In this document: in pieces, positions 33,130 through 43,759 of the stretch
Position numbering within the stretch: position 1 is the first letter of the stretch
Layout: every line of letters begins with the position of its first letter
Assembly (NCBI RefSeq): GCF_019175285.1
Contig: NC_056524.1
Coordinates: 226,129,321-226,193,320, forward strand
Source of the DNA: Sceloporus undulatus
Taxonomy: Eukaryota; Chordata; Lepidosauria; Squamata; Phrynosomatidae
Length of the DNA stretch: 64,000 nucleotides
Direction: 5' to 3'
Translations under genes and position numbers: made by a program
Notes under the pieces: model-generated
What the model saw: only the letters and a program-made list of their open reading frames with translations
What the model was told of the DNA's origin: nothing
Database searches by the model: none

Positions 33130-33375
33130 CTTAGGGGATTGACAGATGGGCAGAAAGGGGCGGCGAGATGTCACCCCTTTCTGCCCTGGAAGTAGGCTGC
33201 AGCAACCACATGGTTCCATCACAGAACAAGTGCCATTGGCGCACTCACATGTCATGAAGACGTCCCTTGTGCACCATGCTGTTTGAATGTGGTGCATGAG
33301 GCATATCATCAGTGCGCACAGCATCTGAACATGCATGCGCCAAGGGCTCAGGAGCGTGCAGATGCTCCGCTCTCC
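33130..33375. mobile_element. Possible decayed relative of the CpG-rich TIR family
   Basis: A GGGCAGAAAGGGG/CCCCTTTCTGCCC hairpin and the stretch GCCATTGGCGCACTCAC...TCATCAGTGCGCACAGCATC resemble the middle of the element at 3319-3661. No ends are identified. Confidence 0.3.
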
Positions 33376-34230
33376 CAAGCCCTAATTTCGACCCCAGGCT
33401 GATGCATAGTGCCAGTCTGTACCGGGCCTTGGTCTCCATTCTTACCCTGGTGTTCTTTCTCTCTCCCTTTATTTCTTTCTCCCACCTTTCCTGTTTGAAG
33501 TATGGGAGGAACCTGCAGAAGCAAGCAGTGCAGAAAACCTAGAGGTTTTCTGAAGAACTGAATATCTCAGGCCTGACTGCAGTTCTTTCTCTATGGAAGC
33601 TTAGGGACATATGCCACTTAGTGACTGGAGATGGTAATACAGACTACAGATGGATCATAATTGGTCTTCAAAGCAAAATAAGTTCAGTATGCACAACATC
33701 AGGTTCCTGTAACACCTATGCCAAGCTGCAGTTATCTAGATTTCATATCCTTGAAGCTACGACATGCATGCTTACATATTCACAAACTCTTACATCCTTT
33801 TATTTATCATTTTATTAATAATTAACTATATAATAAGTAAAATGGATTATTCATGCTAATTGAATTAAACAATAATTAAATAATTTGACTAACTTTTAAA
33901 ATATGCATGTATGTATACACTTATATACTGTTCATCAGACTCCAGGGGTATAATTAAACTAAAACTATGAACCACAATATAATTAACAATATTTAATAAA
34001 AACCAATATAAAAACAGCAACAAATGGGTAATAACATAGCAGGACAAACAGCAAAAGGAAATCTAGCAGCAGCACAAAAGGACTGAGATCTAAATGCACT
34101 AATAATTCCTAAAATGACTCAAAGGATAAAAAGGTGTCTCCAAAAGCAGAAAGCAAACTCTAACCAAGCTTTTCTGGGGAGGCTACAGACAAGGCACCTC
34201 TTCTGAAAAGGCCTCCTCTGTGTTACAAGG
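33376..34230. other. AT-rich intergenic DNA, with a decayed repeat at 34000-34230
   Basis: The 34130-34220 part (TTTTCTGGGGAGGCTACAGA, AAAAGGCCTCCTCTG) resembles a common squamate LINE-associated 3' region that also occurs at 61300-61400. The rest is unassigned. Confidence 0.35.
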
Positions 34231-34236
34231 CTATTT

Positions 34237-34452
34237 CAGGCCGCTACTACACTGCAGAATTAATGCAGTTTGACCACTTTAACTGTCATGGCTTCATCTT
34301 AAGAAGTCTGGGATTTGTAGTTTTGTGAGATACTTAGTCTTCTCTGTCAGAGAGCTCTGGTGCCATAAAAAAGTACAAACTCCAGACTTCCAACTGCCAT
34401 GGCAGTTAAAGTGATGTCAGTCTGCAGTATTTGTACAGTGCAGATTAGCCTG
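34237..34452. mobile_element. Palindromic DNA element
   Basis: CAGGCCGCTACTACACTGCA at the left and TACAGTGCAGATTAGCCTG at the right are inverted ends. The inner arms share the GTCATGGCTTCAT / GCCATGGCAGTTAAAG family words. Confidence 0.6.
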
Positions 34453-34784
34453 AAGTGTCTAATCTTGAAACCAAAGATGTAGTGGTGCAGCAACATTTCT
34501 GCAGGGCCAGCCTTATTACTAGGTAGAGTGAAGCAGGCACATCACACAACAGCTGCTGTATCTCATGAAAGGGCAACAAATTGTGACATGTTGTTATTGT
34601 TATCTTTTACTGTTAGAAACAGGGTCAGGTGTGGGTAAGTGGTTTGCATTATTAATTACCCTGCTATAGGTAGCAAAATGTTTTGAGCTGGCTTTACCTT
34701 GTTGAAGCCAGGCTGGATGGGCTATTAGGAAGCTGTAGCCTTTTTCTTTCTTTTCTTTTTTTTTTAAAAAAGAAGGAAATTTTG

Positions 34785-34995
34785 TTACTGTTGTTGTGTA
34801 ACCTCAAGTTGATTTTAACTTACAGTGAGCCTATACTAGGGTTATCTTAAGATTTCTTAAGATTTCTTAAGCATTTTGCCCATGCTTTACTCTCAGGTTG
34901 AAAAAGTGTGATTTTCTCACAATCACCTAGTGGGTCTCCATAGCTGAGCACGAATTTGAAGTGTGGTCCTAATCCAACACTCAAACCACTATAGC
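34785..34995 (-). mobile_element. Sauria-type SINE, decayed
   Basis: On the minus strand it reads TAGTGGTTTGAGTGTTGGAT, TGAGAAAATCACACTTTTTC and a tail ending TTACACAACAACAG. A short internal repeat of AAGATTTCTT is present. Confidence 0.65.
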
Positions 34996-35454
34996 ATCCT
35001 GGATTTCGAAAATTTTACCCTACCAAGTTTTTGTGCTTTAATGGGAGACTGTGTGGGAAACCTCTGTATTGCAGGATCTATGACTTCCAATATGGTAAAA
35101 AAGATTGGCTGTAGGTGTATAGAGCAGTATTTGTAAATAAGCAAATATAAAATCCCATATGTCTCCAGTGTTCTTTTCCGTAGAAAAAAATAACACTGCT
35201 TGGGAAACCAGAATGTTAACCTTTCTAACTTTCCTACCGATAAGGGGGGGGAGGGGGGATGAGATTCTACAGAAACCAAGTATATAATGTGAGAAAGACC
35301 AATCTGACAATCCTCAACTGGAGTCAAAAATCTATTTTATCAGCCTCCAAATAAAATACAACAGCAAAAGAAATATGAGTTGCAAAGCCCCTAAAAATCA
35401 AAGCCAGTTCCTCTTCGAAAGAAGCCTGCTTGGAGGAATGGAATGTTTAACTAG

Positions 35455-35640
35455 CAAATTAGCAGCTACTCGCAAGATAATATTTGAATGAAGGCAGACC
35501 AGCTCCAGACAGTTCTGCCATCTGTTCCAAACATTCCAAGGACAACGTGGTGTACGGTGTCAAAAGCAGCAGACAGATCAAGGAGCAACTCATCACAGCA
35601 CACCCATGAACCAGCCTGTGGCAAGAGCTGACCCGTTGCT
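35455..35640 (-). mobile_element. L2/CR1-like LINE reverse-transcriptase fragment
   Basis: The minus strand contains TGCTCCTTGATCTGTCTGCT and then TTTTGACACCGTACACCAC, which translates to LLLDLSAAFDTVHH, the RT block equivalent to LLDISAAFDTIDH in the L2 at 22.2 kb. It is short and decayed. Confidence 0.6.
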
Positions 35641-35850
35641 TCCAAAGGATGGCTTTTCTACCAGACTGGAATTTACCAATTACATAATAATGGGACATGG
35701 AGGTGCAATGGAAACAGTAATGCAATGACTATGTCTAGAAATATGAAAGAGGGAGCTTCTATCCAATGGGAAACAGGTTTCCAAGCACATAACAGGATGG
35801 GGACAAGGGGAACTCACAGTTTACTTTTGTGCAATAATCAAAGTTTAGAG

Positions 35851-36080
35851 ACAGCGTGGTGTAGCGGCTTGAGTGTTGGACTTCAGCTCTGAAGACCAGG
35901 TTTCAAATCCTGGCTGGGTCATGGAAACCTATTGGGTGACCTTAGGTAAGTCACACTTTCTCAGCCTCAGAGGATAGCAGTGGCAACCCTCTTCTGAAGA
36001 AACTTTCTAAGATAACCTTATAATAGGTTTGCCTTACAGATGTCATAAATCAGAAGTGACTTGAAGGCACACAACAACAA
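35851..36080 (+). mobile_element. Sauria-type SINE, full length
   Basis: GACAGCGTGGTGTAGCGGCT, AGACCAGGTTTCAAATCCTG, GACCTTAGGTAAGTCACAC, tail GTCATAAATCAGAAGTGAC and (ACAACA)n. Confidence 0.82.
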
Positions 36081-36084
36081 ATTA

Positions 36085-37670
36085 ATCCAAACGAAACTGT
36101 TAGAATTAAACCAAAATTAGAGACAGCAAAAGAATTTTCCACATCCATTATTTGTTTACAAAAAGCCAAGCTCCTACCTTACATCTTTTGGAATTACAAT
36201 TATGGTTGAATATATTGCTGCCAATGGACATGTAAGTTGAAATTGAAACTGAATTTGTCATATCACTTTCCTCTTGTTTCAGCTGTGTGTGTATGTGTGT
36301 GTGTGTGGGGGGGGGGGGGGGTTGCATCATCATATACTGTCAGAGTTGCCTCAAGCAACTTTTCTGCCTGATGCAAAGGATAAAATGGTGCTTTCCCCTG
36401 CATTCCACCTAGAGAAGATAACTGGAATGGCAGCTAGTACTTTATCAACACTATAAAGGGAGCCAGAGTCCTCCACAATATCTAAGGCAATATATACGAT
36501 CTGCTCTCCATGAGAAGAATGCATGGTTGCTTAGGAGGAACTGCTGAAGGGCTGTCCTCCTGCCTCCCAAAATTTGTTATCTGCAGCAGTTGCCTCACTT
36601 TGCATAATCACAAGCCCAGACCTGTAAACAGCATAGGTAATAGTTTGTAAAATAACTGGATTAAAATAAAACTATCCCCACAAGATAGAGGTGGTCACCT
36701 CTGATGAATGTGGGACAAAACAACCACAATCTCTTTCCTGATATGCAACACTGAAGCACTCTTCAGAGCCCCCCTGCAGATGGAACTACTGAGATTATTA
36801 GTTGGACAAATTGTCTCTATTTCTGATCATGAGTCTTGAGATCCAATAAGAATAAAATGGGCAATACTGTCCTGATGTCCTAGGATGAAGGGTGGGTTAA
36901 TACCATCTTTGAGAGATAAACAAACATATTTAAAAATAATGCAGGCCATTAACATTACACCAAACAAGGGGAAGTTTTATTTATTTAAAATTATTTTAGG
37001 TCCAGCTTAAGAGGGGGCCTAAAACCCTGTCAAGTTTCACATTCTTACTCTTGAGGTCTCTCTTTTTGCGAGCGCTTTGCTTGTGCCAGTGTGTGGTGTT
37101 GTTTTCGTACACACATGCACAACAGATGTATTTCATTTTCTTGGCTAGTAAAAATATGACATCCATTGCCAGAGTGGGGCAGGGGTGGGAGGAGGAAACA
37201 AAGGAGGCAGAGGGAACACCTGTCGCTCTCCTTGGGGACAAGACCTAATGCTTTTATTTGATTCCGTCTGCTGTGAGGACTGCAGCTGCCAACTGTCATC
37301 AGCATCAAGTTACATTCACAAAGCTGGAGTATTTCATTCTTTAGTTTAGGGAAAGAAGGCACCAAGCCAAACAAGAGAGGAAGGGAGGACGCTTTTGACC
37401 ACATCAGGACGAGACAGAGCAATTTAGCTCCTCTCTTCAATAACAGCCTCATGGGGAGAAGGAGAGGGAATAAATGTGTACACCAATTCTAGTCCACTAT
37501 GAAATGTGACAGACAATTTACATCCATGAAAACTTGGTTCGCTTTAACATGATTGTTTTCTGACACCTTGATCTCATGGAAAACATAGTGCGGTTGATTT
37601 TTTTGGACAATTAAACAAAACAAAACAAAAAATTAAACATGCAAAAAAGAACCCAAATAAAAGGAAATAA
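36085..37670. other. Intergenic DNA without recognised genes
   Basis: It holds a (GT)n(G)n run at 36283-36321 and a LINE-like A/T-rich piece near 36975. The stretch 37240-37450 is of balanced composition and free of known repeats, which makes it the best place here to look for a conserved non-coding element. Confidence 0.35.
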
Positions 37671-37675
37671 AAAAA

Positions 37676-37850
37676 ACATTCAGGGGTAGCCATGTTGGCC
37701 ATAAAGCAAATAAAAAATCCACCAAACGATGATGTGTTTGGTGTATGTTTCTAACACCTTGCCTGATGAAAAAGCCAGTGGAGCTTTGAAAGCAACATGC
37801 AATTGTGCATTTTGGTTGGGCCAATAAAGGTATCATTCATTTTTTGTGGG
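37676..37850 (+). mobile_element. Penelope-like fragment with hammerhead-like core
   Basis: CTGATGA (37763-37769), stem AAAGC...GCTTT, GAAA (37788-37791), then a GCAACATGC mini-hairpin and the tail CCAATAAAGGTATCATTC. It begins near CAGGGGTAGCCATGTTGG, a word also found inverted in other fragments. Confidence 0.6.
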
Positions 37851-37985
37851 GTCTTTAGGCTATGTGTTTAAACTCTTCTAGAACATGGCCACATAGCTCG
37901 AAAAACCCACAAAAAACTGTGGATGCCAGCCATGAAAGCCTTCACAAAGGTATCAGTGTTTGGTGGATTTTTGATTTCCAAATAA
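37851..37985 (-). mobile_element. Interspersed repeat adjoining the Penelope-like fragment
   Basis: On the minus strand it reads GAAGGCTTTCATGGCTGGCA and TTTTTCGAGCTATGTGGCCA followed by TGTTCTAGAAGAG. It is a widespread squamate repeat that I associate with Penelope-like elements, though the family is not proven here. Confidence 0.45.
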
Positions 37986-38010
37986 ATTGAGTATATGTAA
38001 GCCCTCCATG

Positions 38011-38158
38011 GGAGCTAGAGCGGTGTAGTCATCTGAGAGTTGAACTCAGCCATAGAAACTCATGGGGTGATCTTGGGCAAGTCACATACTCTCAGCCCCA
38101 GAAAACCCTGCTGATAGGTTGCCATAAGTCAGAAATGACTTGAAGACACACAACACCA
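38011..38158 (+). mobile_element. Sauria-type SINE, internally deleted
   Basis: AGAGCGGTGTAGTCATCTGA, TCTTGGGCAAGTCACATAC and GGTTGCCATAAGTCAGAAAT, followed by CACACAACACCAATAAAA. Confidence 0.65.
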
Positions 38159-38243
38159 ATAAAATGTCACCAGTAATCCAGCTCATAAGTAAAGAAATAG
38201 GAAAACAACAGCAAATACATATACAGGATGTGTCATTGCAGTA

Positions 38244-38470
38244 CAGCTAGCATGGTACAGTATAGTAGTTTGAGTGCTCGGCTAGGGCTCTGGAAGACCA
38301 GGGTTCGAATCCCCACTCAGCCATGGCTTGGCCATGAAAACCCACCAAGTGACCCTCGGAGGAAGGCAATGGCAAATCCCTCTGAACAAATCCTGCCAAG
38401 AAAACCTCATGGCAGGTTTGCCTTAGGATGGCCATAAGTTGGAAATGACTCGAAGGCACACAGCAACAAT
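38244..38470 (+). mobile_element. Sauria-type SINE
   Basis: It has box-B sequence GACCAGGGTTCGAATCCCC, GGAAGGCAATGGCAAATCC and the tail GGCCATAAGTTGGAAATGAC with CACACAGCAACAATAA. The GGTTCGAATCC box is perfect. Confidence 0.82.
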
Positions 38471-38834
38471 AAACTGTCACTATTTGTCAGCCCAAAAGTC
38501 CAAACTAGCTGGCTATTAGTGCCCCAGAACTTTACCCTCCATCCCCTATCCTTCCCTTGCAGCCCACTGTGCAATTCAAAAACGTGCTCTGGAGAATTTC
38601 CTAGCCTTAAGAGCAGGTTTGAAGGGTACATTGTGAGTGGGGGCTGCAAGGTAGAGAAGAAAGTGCTCCCCAGTTCTATGGAGAAAGTAACTTAGTGAGT
38701 GGGGGGGAAATCTTCACCACTGGGTTCATTATGGATTAAGCCAACAACATTAAACATTATTGGTCAGTGGTCCCAGTTTGTGAAGGCAAGCTACTATAAC
38801 TAGGAAAAAAAATTGCCACCAAAAATGCAAAGTA

Positions 38835-39075
38835 CAGTGGGCCCTTGATATCTGCTTTGCTTTAGTTCCAGGACTCCCCGCCCCCTTCCTGTGGACACCA
38901 AAATTTGTGGATGCTCAAGTCCCATTAAAGACGATGGCACATTAAAATGGTGTTCCTTAAATAAAATGGCAAAATAAAGGTCTGCTTTTGTGAATGTATA
39001 CATTTTAAATAATATTTTCAATTTTGGATGCTTGAATCCATGGATAAAAAGTCCATAGATACAGAGGGCTGACTG
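38835..39075 (-). mobile_element. Pogo/Tigger-like miniature element (family A)
   Basis: It has flanking TA on both sides. CAGTGGGCCCTTGATATC...GAGGGCTGACTG with the inner GATGCTCAAGTCCCATTAAA. Confidence 0.65.
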
Positions 39076-39079
39076 TAGT

Positions 39080-40000
39080 ATAGGATGGAGATAGTAATAA
39101 TAACACTTGGTAAGTCATATCTATGACACCTGTTCCACTGAGGTAACACCCCAAAATGGTTGCTGACTACAATGTTTACTTACAATAATCATTTTAGAAA
39201 ATCTATGTATACAGTAACTTTTTTGGGGAAAAAAAGTGAATGCTAGACTTTTTGTGCTGCTGGACACCCAGAGCACTAGAACATGCTTTTCTAGAGCATG
39301 TGGTATCCTGGACACCATACATCACTGCAGCTGTTTGACAGGGGAGGATTATATATGCAAATGTGCAAGCAAAGTAAGAATGATATATGCAAATAGGAAA
39401 ATACCAGATCTTCCTAGGATACTGCTGTGCACCAATGTGGCCCAAATGACCACTTCGCTTATTGTCTTTCTTACTGTTCATATAACTAACGACTTTGTAC
39501 TTCCCATGGCATTAATGATAACAAGTGTGCCATTGTTGAGAAACAATAACGTGTCTCCATATGAAAGAGTGGAAAGTGCACATTTCAACAGAGGAAATGG
39601 AAATGCATTCATAAAAACTAATAAATGCAACTCTCTCTCCCCAAGGGAAGAGGGGAAAAACAATGCTGGTTTTGGCATCTTAAAAATCTGAAAGAGGGCT
39701 TCACACAAAGGGCAGCAACTTAATTTTTTAACTGCTATGGTAGAGAGAGCGTGAACTCTAGGAAGAGGCTGCCGTTAGGCATTCAAGGGCCATGTTAATA
39801 GACTCTGTGAATGCAGTGTTTCAGCTGTTTCAATGGGCTCTTCACTGGAAACATTATACATTCCAAGGACGTTTAAGATTATAAACCAACGTTTGGCTAT
39901 GCCAATTTTCTATTTTGGAATATAGCAATATACAATGACATTAGTTTTTAATATACCTCTCGTACACGTTTTTGGCTTCACCAACTGGTAAACAAAGTAC
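39080..40000. other. Unassigned intergenic DNA
   Basis: A 151-codon open frame (39236-39691) has no domain, no repeat and no splice context. I regard it as chance. Confidence 0.3.
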
Positions 40001-40005
40001 AGGTG

Positions 40006-40201
40006 TGTGTGGTATTGTTTGCCTAAGGTGAACCTACCACAGGGTTTTCTTGGCAAGTTTCTTCAGAGAGAGTTTGCCACTGCCATTCTGAGGCTGAGAG
40101 AGTGTGACTTGCCCAAGGCCACTCAGGGGTTTTCATGACCGAGTGGAGATTCTAACCCTGCTCTCCAGAGTCATAGTCCAACACTCAAACCACTACACCA
40201 T
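40006..40201 (-). mobile_element. Sauria-type SINE, tail missing
   Basis: The minus strand gives TGGTGTAGTGGTTTGAGTGT, AGCAGGGTTAGAATCTCC and GGCAAGTCACACTCTCTCAG, and stops before the CCATAAGTC tail. Confidence 0.7.
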
Positions 40202-40650
40202 AGGAATCTATATAGGTACTCACCATTTCTGGAAGCCTACAGGAGAAGCAATATACCTTTTGAATAACAACCCTTTCATGAAGGATGGAATGGGAAAGCT
40301 AGATAGGAAGGAATGGGTAGGTAAACATCAGCAGGAAGCAAAGAAGGAATCAAGAAGATGGCCTAGAGATTTCCAAAAATGGAAACTGAGTGTATTACCG
40401 GTGACTTTATATATTTATAAAAGGATGTACAAATGCTTTTCTTTCCCCCCTTTCTTATACAACTTGGACATATTTAATAAAAATATATTACACACACAGA
40501 GAGAGAGAGAGAAGAAAAACAAACCCTTCACAGTACACAACTATAGTACCATGATTCCACTTTAAATATCATGGCTGCATCCTGTGGAATCCTGGGTTTC
40601 ATAGTTTGGTGAAGCACTAGATCTCTCTGGCTGAGAGTTCTAAATATGTA

Positions 40651-40862
40651 GTATGTGCCTTCAAGTCACCTGCCAGCCTATGGTGATTCCATGAATTTCA
40701 TAAGGCTTTCTTAGGCAAGGAATCCTCAGAGGTGGTTTTGCCAGTTCCTTCCTCTAAAATATAGCCTACAGCACCTGGTGTTCATTGGGAGTCTCCCATC
40801 CAAGGGTGACCCTGCTTTGCTTCCAAAATCGGGCATGGTCTAGGGCTTTAGGATATTTGATG
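40651..40862 (-). mobile_element. 5S-rRNA-derived SINE
   Basis: On the minus strand: AGACCATGCCCGATTTTGGA, AGCAAAGCAGGGTCACCC, TTGGATGGGAGACTCCCAAT, ACCAGGTGCTGTAGGCTATA, then a tail ending in GGTGACTTGAAGGCACATAC. All 5S internal blocks are recognisable. Confidence 0.78.
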
Positions 40863-40867
40863 TGACG

Positions 40868-41066
40868 ATGTATGTGCCTTCAAGTCATTTCCGACTTATG
40901 GCAACTCTAAGGCGAACCTATCATAGGTTTTTCTTGGCATTTGTTCAGAGGAGCTTTGCCATTGCCTTTCCCTGAGGCTGAGGGTCACCCAATGGGTTTC
41001 CATGGCAAAGCAGGGAATTGAACCCTGGTCTCCAGAGTGTCAGTCCAACATTCAAACCACTTGGCC
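40868..41066 (-). mobile_element. Sauria-type SINE
   Basis: The minus strand has TGGTTTGAATGTTGGACTGA, AGACCAGGGTTCAATTCCC, GAGCTTTGCC complement words and the tail TTGCCATAAGTCGGAAATGA. Confidence 0.78.
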
Positions 41067-41699
41067 ACCTTGACTTTGGGGTATTTACCTTTCCATAAAC
41101 TATAAACCTCAGGATTCCTTAAGATGCAGCCATGGCAGTTAAAATGCAATAATTTTGGCAAAAAATATGTCATTTGAAAGGTGCTCAATGCACTTTTTAA
41201 CATTTAAAAGTGGGGTCTGGCCCCTGACATACTCTTTTTTTTAGCAGTCCATGCGATCCCTGGAAGGTTCTGGGGCAGAAAAATGGTTTCTAGACTCTCT
41301 GCAGTTACCTACTTTAGTTTGCATTGATGATTGCATTTCCAAATAAAGATATGATAAGAAATAACAGTACAGTATGTGGCTGAAGAAAAGGGCAGCACCA
41401 GCCTTATTTTTCTGAGATTGTGGAAAAGCTTTGCCTTTCTTGAATGGAGACGCAGAGATGGCCAAACCTGCACCTGTCACCTCTCTCACACAGTTTGAAA
41501 TGGCAGAGGGATCCTGCAAGGAAGCTCTCTGGCCATGCCCATGGGAGGCTACCACAACACAACTCACTGCTGTTCAATAAAAGCTGTTTTCAGCTGCCTT
41601 TCCACCTCAGAGCTTAGAAAAGCTACTTTGTGGATTGTACCTCCCAATCCCAGCTCGGTTCTGTTCTAATGCAGAGTGGTTGGAGCAAGGTTTAAGTCC

Positions 41700-42628
41700 A
41701 ACCCCCTGATCATTTGTAGAGAGATCTTGTAGCACTTTTGAGACTAACTGAAAGAAAGAAGTTGGCAGCATGAGCTTTCATAGGAGGATATCACATGACT
41801 GAAATTGGAAGTATAACCCAGTGGCATCCTGAATGGAATCATGCGTATTCACGTTATTGCGCAAAAGGTTACCACACACGATCGCTGGCAGTCCGAACGC
41901 ACTCCGAATGCAATCACTGTCAATCCACACTTAAGTAAATTCAGTGAACTAGCAAAGTCACAAACCCTATTCCTAGGCAACTTTGCACTCAGTGTGCTGT
42001 TGTTTGGTGTGATGTGCATGTCTCCTTTGGCCCTGGTTTCCCATGAAGCCACACTGCAATTCCGCTTCAATTTTGCTTCCGCTTGTCCTTCAGCATTGCT
42101 GAGGGAGGGCTGCTGCCTGCTAATTAAGAGGCATGGACCCGGAGCTATTGGATAACCATTATATTCACGTTTTAACTGGACAAGAGTGAATATATGCTTG
42201 TTTTAACGTGAATAGCGCATGTCCTTTCAACCATTCTTCCCATCTCCCCCCCCCCCAACCTCTTTTGTAAATTGTGGGGTTCCTTGGTTCCTCTCTGTCA
42301 CTTGCCTAAATATGCTATGCTCCAGTCATCTGGAGTCTCACTGAGCATGCGAAAGGGTGCCAGTTTGCAATTAAGAACCCACCAATGTGATGGCTTACTT
42401 TGCACAGGATCTGGGTTGCATTCGGGGAGGCCATTACAGCGAATTTAAGCTATGATAAGTAATCACGTAATTACATGAATTTTCAAATTGACCTCGCTAT
42501 CTTCTTTTTTGAAATTGAGAGCCTCCCGTCCCGTGTGATATCCTCCGTAGACTTAAGCCTACCTCCTGAGGTGCATTTGGTGGAGTGGAAAGCCAGGGAT
42601 AGACCTAGAGGTGTGTGTGTGTGTGTAT
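41700..42628 (-). mobile_element. Penelope-like fragment (minus copy) split by a DNA element
   Basis: The part at 42547-42628 (read on minus: CCACTCCACCAAATGCAC, GGTAGGCTTAAGTCTAC) continues at 41781 downward as GAAAGCTCATGCTGCCAAC and TTAGTCTCAAAAGTGCTAC. Together they match the plus copy at 42629-42800. A TIR element occupies 41782-42546. Confidence 0.6.
41782..42546. mobile_element. Non-autonomous TIR DNA element (765 bp) inside a Penelope-like fragment
   Basis: The terminal inverted repeats are GGAGGATATCACATG / CGTGTGATATCCTCC. The flanking bases (ATA / GTA) are compatible with a 3-bp or TA target duplication. The interior has no transposase-like frame. A related end (CGTGTGATATACTCC) occurs at 60350-60364. 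Confidence 0.65.
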
Positions 42629-42800
42629 GTCTTACGTCTGTCCCTGGCTTTGCACTCCACCAAATGCATCTGAGGAAGTAGGCTTAAGTCTACAAAAGCT
42701 AATGCTGCCAAGTGCCAACTTCTTTCTTTCTTTAGACTCAAAGGTGCTACAAGATCTCTCTTCATACTGATTCTACAGACTAACATGGCTATATCTTTGG
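42629..42800 (+). mobile_element. Penelope-like fragment (plus copy) with hammerhead-like core
   Basis: CTGAGGA (42670-42676), stem GTAGGCTTAAGTCTAC, an A-run in the GAAA position, GC-TAAT-GC mini-hairpin, then CTTTAGACTCAAAGGTGCTA and CAGACTAACATGGCTATATC. It stands head to head with the minus copy across a (GT)n. Confidence 0.62.
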
Positions 42801-42818
42801 ATTCTTCCTCTGATCATT

Positions 42819-43441
42819 TGTTGTTGTTTTGCGCCTTCAAGTCCTACTTTAAAAGGTCACATCACAGAGTTTCCGTGGCACGATTTGTTCAGAAGGGGTT
42901 TGTCCTTGCCTTCCGACTGAGGCTGAGAGAGTGTGAGTTTCCATAACTAAGTTTACTTTTGCTTTCTTCTGAGGCTGAGAAAGTGTGACTTGCCCAAGGT
43001 CACCTAATGGGTTTCCCATGGCTGAATGAGAATTTGAACCTTGGTCTCCATAGTCCAGCACTCAACCCACTTTCATGGGGCCCATGCCATTGGTCAACCA
43101 TTCTTGGCAATATTTGTTTAGAGAGGGGTTTGCTTTTGCCCCCTCTGAGGCTGAGAGAGTGTTACTTGCCCAAAGTCACTCAATGGCTTTCCATGGCTGA
43201 ACCAGAATTCGAACCCTGGTCTACATAGTCCAATGCTCAACCCACTATACTGGCTCTTATGGCAACCTTATCACAGGATTTTCTTTGCCAGAAGAGGGGC
43301 TCTGCTTTTGCTTTCCTCTGAGGCTGGGAGAGTGTGCCTTGCTCAAGGTCACCCAGTGTATTTTCTATGGCAGAGCTGGGATTCGAACCCTGGCCCCCAG
43401 AGTCTCAATCCAGTGCTGAAACCACTAGGCCAGGCTGGCTC
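42819..43441 (-). mobile_element. Row of four Sauria-type SINE bodies abutting the HES6 promoter
   Basis: Units at about 42819-42955, 42956-43072, 43086-43252 and 43256-43440 each carry the minus-strand CTCTCTCAGCCTCAG block. The last three also have a box-B block (e.g. CCAGGGTTCGAATTCTGG). Only the first has the tail with (CAA)n; the others are tailless, as if joined unit to unit. Confidence 0.72.
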
Positions 43442-43512
43442 TAAGCTCTTTCACGGCGAAAGAAGCCACAGCAATTCAGCTCCAGCCAGGCCAGACAAAG
43501 CGCCGGCCTCCC

Positions 43513-43598
43513 ATTGGCTGGGCCTCCGAACGCTAGGCTTCCTCTCGGTGCGCCGCGTCCAATCAGCTCATTGATATGCAAATCGGAGGGTATAAATA
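43513..43598 (+). promoter_or_regulatory. HES6 core promoter: inverted CCAAT, CCAAT, octamer, TATA
   Basis: An inverted CCAAT box (ATTGG, 43513-43517), a forward CCAAT (43559-43563), the octamer ATGCAAAT (43576-43583) and TATAAATA (43591-43598) follow each other within 86 bp. A GGGGCGG GC-box lies near 43607. Initiation is predicted near 43622, giving a 5' UTR of about 140 nt. The octamer is the POU-factor consensus. No RBPJ-type site was seen here, in contrast to the HES8-like promoter. Confidence 0.7.
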
Positions 43599-43759
43599 GG
43601 GCTGGGGTGGGGCGGCCTTGGGATTTGGGGGGCGGCGGAGCGGAGGAGAAGGAGCTTCGTTGGGTTTGGCCGCCCCCGTTTTGTCTAGGCTTCCTCTCTT
43701 GGATCGCTTGCCTGCATTGTCCTGTGGATCCTCTCCAGCAGACAGAGACCCTTCCGGCC

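Larger units (their letters stand above)
40533..41165. mobile_element. Palindromic DNA element split by two SINEs
   Basis: The left arm (40533-40650, CATGGCTGCATCCTGTGGAA, TTTGGTGAAGCACTAGATC) and right arm (41070-41165, CAGGATTCCTTAAGATGCAG, CCATGGCAGTTAAAAT) belong together. A 5S-derived SINE (40651-40862) and a Sauria SINE (40868-41066) lie between. Confidence 0.6.

Noticed and set aside
38244-38330. tRNA gene (A and B boxes present)
   Set aside because: The sequence continues into a SINE body with a BovB-like tail and does not form an acceptor stem.
39236-39691. 151-codon open frame as a gene
   Set aside because: No domain, promoter, splice site or repeat support, and an antisense frame of similar quality overlaps it.
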